The notes under the pieces are model-generated. The model saw nothing but the letters and a program-made list of their open reading frames with translations. It had not been told where the DNA came from and did no database searches. This document shows, in pieces, positions 61,831 to 64,000 of a DNA stretch of 64,000 nucleotides. How positions within the stretch are numbered: position 1 is the first letter of the stretch; each line of letters starts with the position of its first letter. Position numbers and translations under genes: made by a program. Location of the stretch: positions 91,523,991 to 91,587,990 of the forward strand of contig CM031857.1 of the NCBI GenBank assembly GCA_018697195.1. Direction: 5' to 3'. The stretch is from Certhia americana (Eukaryota; Chordata; Aves; Passeriformes; Certhiidae).

Positions 61831-63826
61831 TCACCTTCTGTTGACACTTGGCCTACTGTAAGGCAGCTTGCTTCCCTGACAGTGTAATGGATAGTAGCTT
61901 TGGGAAGACTAATATAAAGGCTGACTAGTCTAATAAAAAAAAAAAAAAGATGAAAAGACAAAATAATGACTACCAGGTCAGGGTCCAGAGGGATAAAAAA
62001 ACCCCAAACCACTCACCACACAAGCAGACAGAAGAGCTTGGTAATGGGAAAGAAGCAATCTGATTTTTAGCATTGCAGAAGAATAGAGAAAAAAAAGCAT
62101 GCTATTGAAAAATCAAGCAAAAAAAAAAAAAAGCAAAAGTACTTGAAAAATATTTATTTCATGTATTTCTTTGAACTGGATAAAAGATGAAGCTTAATTT
62201 CTATTTATGTGGCACTACTAAGGTGTACCTGTACCTTTCTGAAAAAGTCTCTCCAATATAAATTAATGCTCGAATCCCTGCTCTAAAGAAATATGCCTCA
62301 CTTCCCATCAGCGCAGTAAAGAATATGCCACAAAGTGAGCATTTAAAACAATTAGCATAGACCAAATGAACCATAGCAAATTGGTCAGGTCACCATTTAA
62401 CCCGTTGGTGGCTTCTTGAAGAGCTCTGTGATTTCCAAGGGTGTAGCTTTTGATATATGGTATGCTATTCTTCTACCCAGTCCTGATATATCATTAAAAA
62501 TAATGGGACTGTATTCAGTGCCGCAGCTACAAAAATTTTGGGGCTAGAGGGAGGGAGCACTCAGAAATTTAAAACCCTTTCCCTATCATTAGGACAAAAG
62601 GGTTATAATTCACTTGCATTTTGAAAAAAGAATAATTTTTTAAAAAGTCTTTTAATTTTTTGCTCAGTGCCCCAGGTATCAAAGCGTTGGTTCTTCCAAA
62701 CCTGCCTTTAATAGAAATATGCCAGCATTGCTCCAAAGCAATTCCCTCTTGCAGAAATACTGCTGCTGGGGTTTCCATCATTGTTAGAGTAGGTGAATGT
62801 TCTTCCAGTCAGGCTCAGCCTGACTATTTAGATTAGCCCAGAAGTATCCAAATAATCACCAAAATGTTGTTTGAAGGGGGACCAACACGTTTCACATACA
62901 TTTTTATTATAGCACTTCAGGTGACTTACATTGACTCCTGTTTATTTCACATTTCTGTGGCAGCTCTGCTCTGAGAAGAGGTGGCTGCAAGTGGAGAAAA
63001 ACCAGAGCTAGGACTGCAGTACTGCTTCACAGGTGTCCACTGAAGATCCAGTGAAGATGGTGTGCTTGATATTTCTTGCTGAAGTATAAGAAATTTCATC
63101 CTCTAAGCTGACTATCTCCTTTACAAGCAGGCCAAGGACTAGACTGCAGTTATAATGACATGGTTAAAAGGATTTACCTGTGTCCTATTTGTTCACAGCC
63201 ACAAAAAGCACTCCAAGACCATTGAAAGCAGCCACTGAGGGTTTTTAGCAGTGACTTAAACTAACAATCATAATCTTGGATAAATTTAACAATAGCTAAC
63301 TTCCTGTTTGGTGAATAATGGCATTAAAATAAATTCTGAAATAGATGTTTTGGTTGTTTTTTTGTTTTGTTCTTTTTTTATTGTGTTATTTTTGTTTTCG
63401 AAATTGCAAAGTTTGTACGTCTATCATCAGCTGCAGAAAAAACAGACCTTTTGCATCTAAAATGGGGCTAACTAGGAAATGCCTCAGCTGACTGTAGCCT
63501 TCTCTGATGTAGAACTCTGATTTTATGCTATTCTGTAAAACAAGAGTGTAGCTAGAGTTAGGCTTAGGACCCTGGGAGAAACTTATGTGGCACTTTATAT
63601 ATGTTAAAGAAAACTTTGTGCAGTATGCCATTCATTCTTCTCTCTCATACCAGTAGGTCTATTAAGAAAAAAGGAGGAACAGGAAAAACTAGTAAAATTG
63701 TTCAAGAATTACTAAGGGTACACAGATCACACTTTCCTGGGCTGTTCAAGTGCACTTGCTAAAAAGATTTTAAGGGTGTTATATCAGACGTTGATAACTG
63801 AAATTGCTGAAGAAATTTTAATATCT
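61831..63826. other. Unique AT-rich non-coding stretch
   Basis: No gene recognised. A runs lie at about 61936-61949 and 62120-62132. The frames at 62569-62781 and 63386-63631 (minus) show no family features. Confidence 0.5.
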
Positions 63827-64000
63827 TGTAGGGGGTTGACCCTGGCTAGATGCCAGGTATCTACCCAAGTCTCTCTATCACTTCCCTCCTAAGCTCCCTC
63901 CTAAGAAAATATAACAAAAGGCTCATGGATTGAGAGGGAGAGTCACCCACCAGTTACTGTCATTGGCAAAACAGACATGGCTTGGGGAATTTTTTACAAA
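63827..64000 (-). mobile_element. Partial avian ERV LTR, cut by window edge
   Basis: The plus strand starts TGTAGGGGGTTGACCCTGGC and continues with CTCTCTATCACTTCCCTCC, AAATATAACAAAAGGCTCATGG, CCAGTTACTGTCATTGGCAAAACAGAC and CTTGGGGAATTTTTTACAAA. This is the same family as the left part of the LTR at 20.86 kb, that is, the 3' end of a minus-strand LTR. A TCCCTCCTAAGC unit is locally duplicated. The remainder lies beyond the window, so whether it is a solo LTR or the end of a larger provirus cannot be told. Confidence 0.9.

Noticed and set aside
20863..64000. LTRs at 20.9 kb and 63.8 kb as the two ends of one provirus
   Set aside because: They are about 42 kb apart, far beyond a retroviral genome, and the DNA between them has no gag, pol or env-like sequence.
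1..64000. Prokaryotic-type systems such as CRISPR arrays, operons or phage modules
   Set aside because: The window has vertebrate repeats, no regularly spaced identical repeats and no dense gene packing.

Overview
The window reads as nuclear DNA from a bird, most likely a neoavian and possibly a passerine. It holds no recognisable protein-coding gene, tRNA, rRNA, CRISPR array or prokaryote-style operon. The lineage call rests on the repeats: three avian-type endogenous retrovirus LTR pieces, one fairly young 5'-truncated CR1 LINE, two much older CR1 remnants and one old MIR-type SINE. Nearly all reading frames are short, lack family signatures and fall in AT-rich non-coding sequence, as expected of an intron of a very large gene or of a gene desert.

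Layout. At 1-78 is a purine-only GAAG/GGGA microsatellite. About 0.92-1.34 kb is a CpG-rich island with a good splice donor on each strand. From 1.34 to 20.86 kb the sequence is unique and AT-rich, with several perfect palindromes, small tandem duplications and a TAAT-rich block near 8.1-8.5 kb. A solo LTR lies at 20.86-21.93 kb and a MIR SINE at 24.12-24.29 kb. CR1 pieces sit at 29.9-30.35 kb (old), 39.28-39.75 kb (younger) and 57.6-58.1 kb (old), all on the minus strand. A possible 73-bp exon lies at 44.15 kb.

The strongest gene-related landmark is the CpG island at about 47.1-47.84 kb. A 50-nt pure pyrimidine tract lies just to its left. A minus-strand GTAAGT donor sits at its left edge, and plus-strand donors follow 1.1-1.4 kb to its right. 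This is what a promoter, possibly a bidirectional one, would look like. A second solo LTR with a near-perfect 5-bp target duplication is at 52.13-52.68 kb. An assembly gap lies at 55.92-56.01 kb. Further regulatory-looking sequence at 60.6-61.8 kb includes a dyad of TAATTA sites. The window ends inside a third LTR.

How it works together: nothing in the sequence gives a pathway. The best reading is two CpG-island promoters (or one promoter plus an orphan island) about 46 kb apart, set in non-coding DNA with candidate enhancers and sparse old transposons. All transposon strand calls except the MIR are minus. No previously undescribed coding system is evident. The findings are structural and regulatory candidates that need comparative or transcript data.
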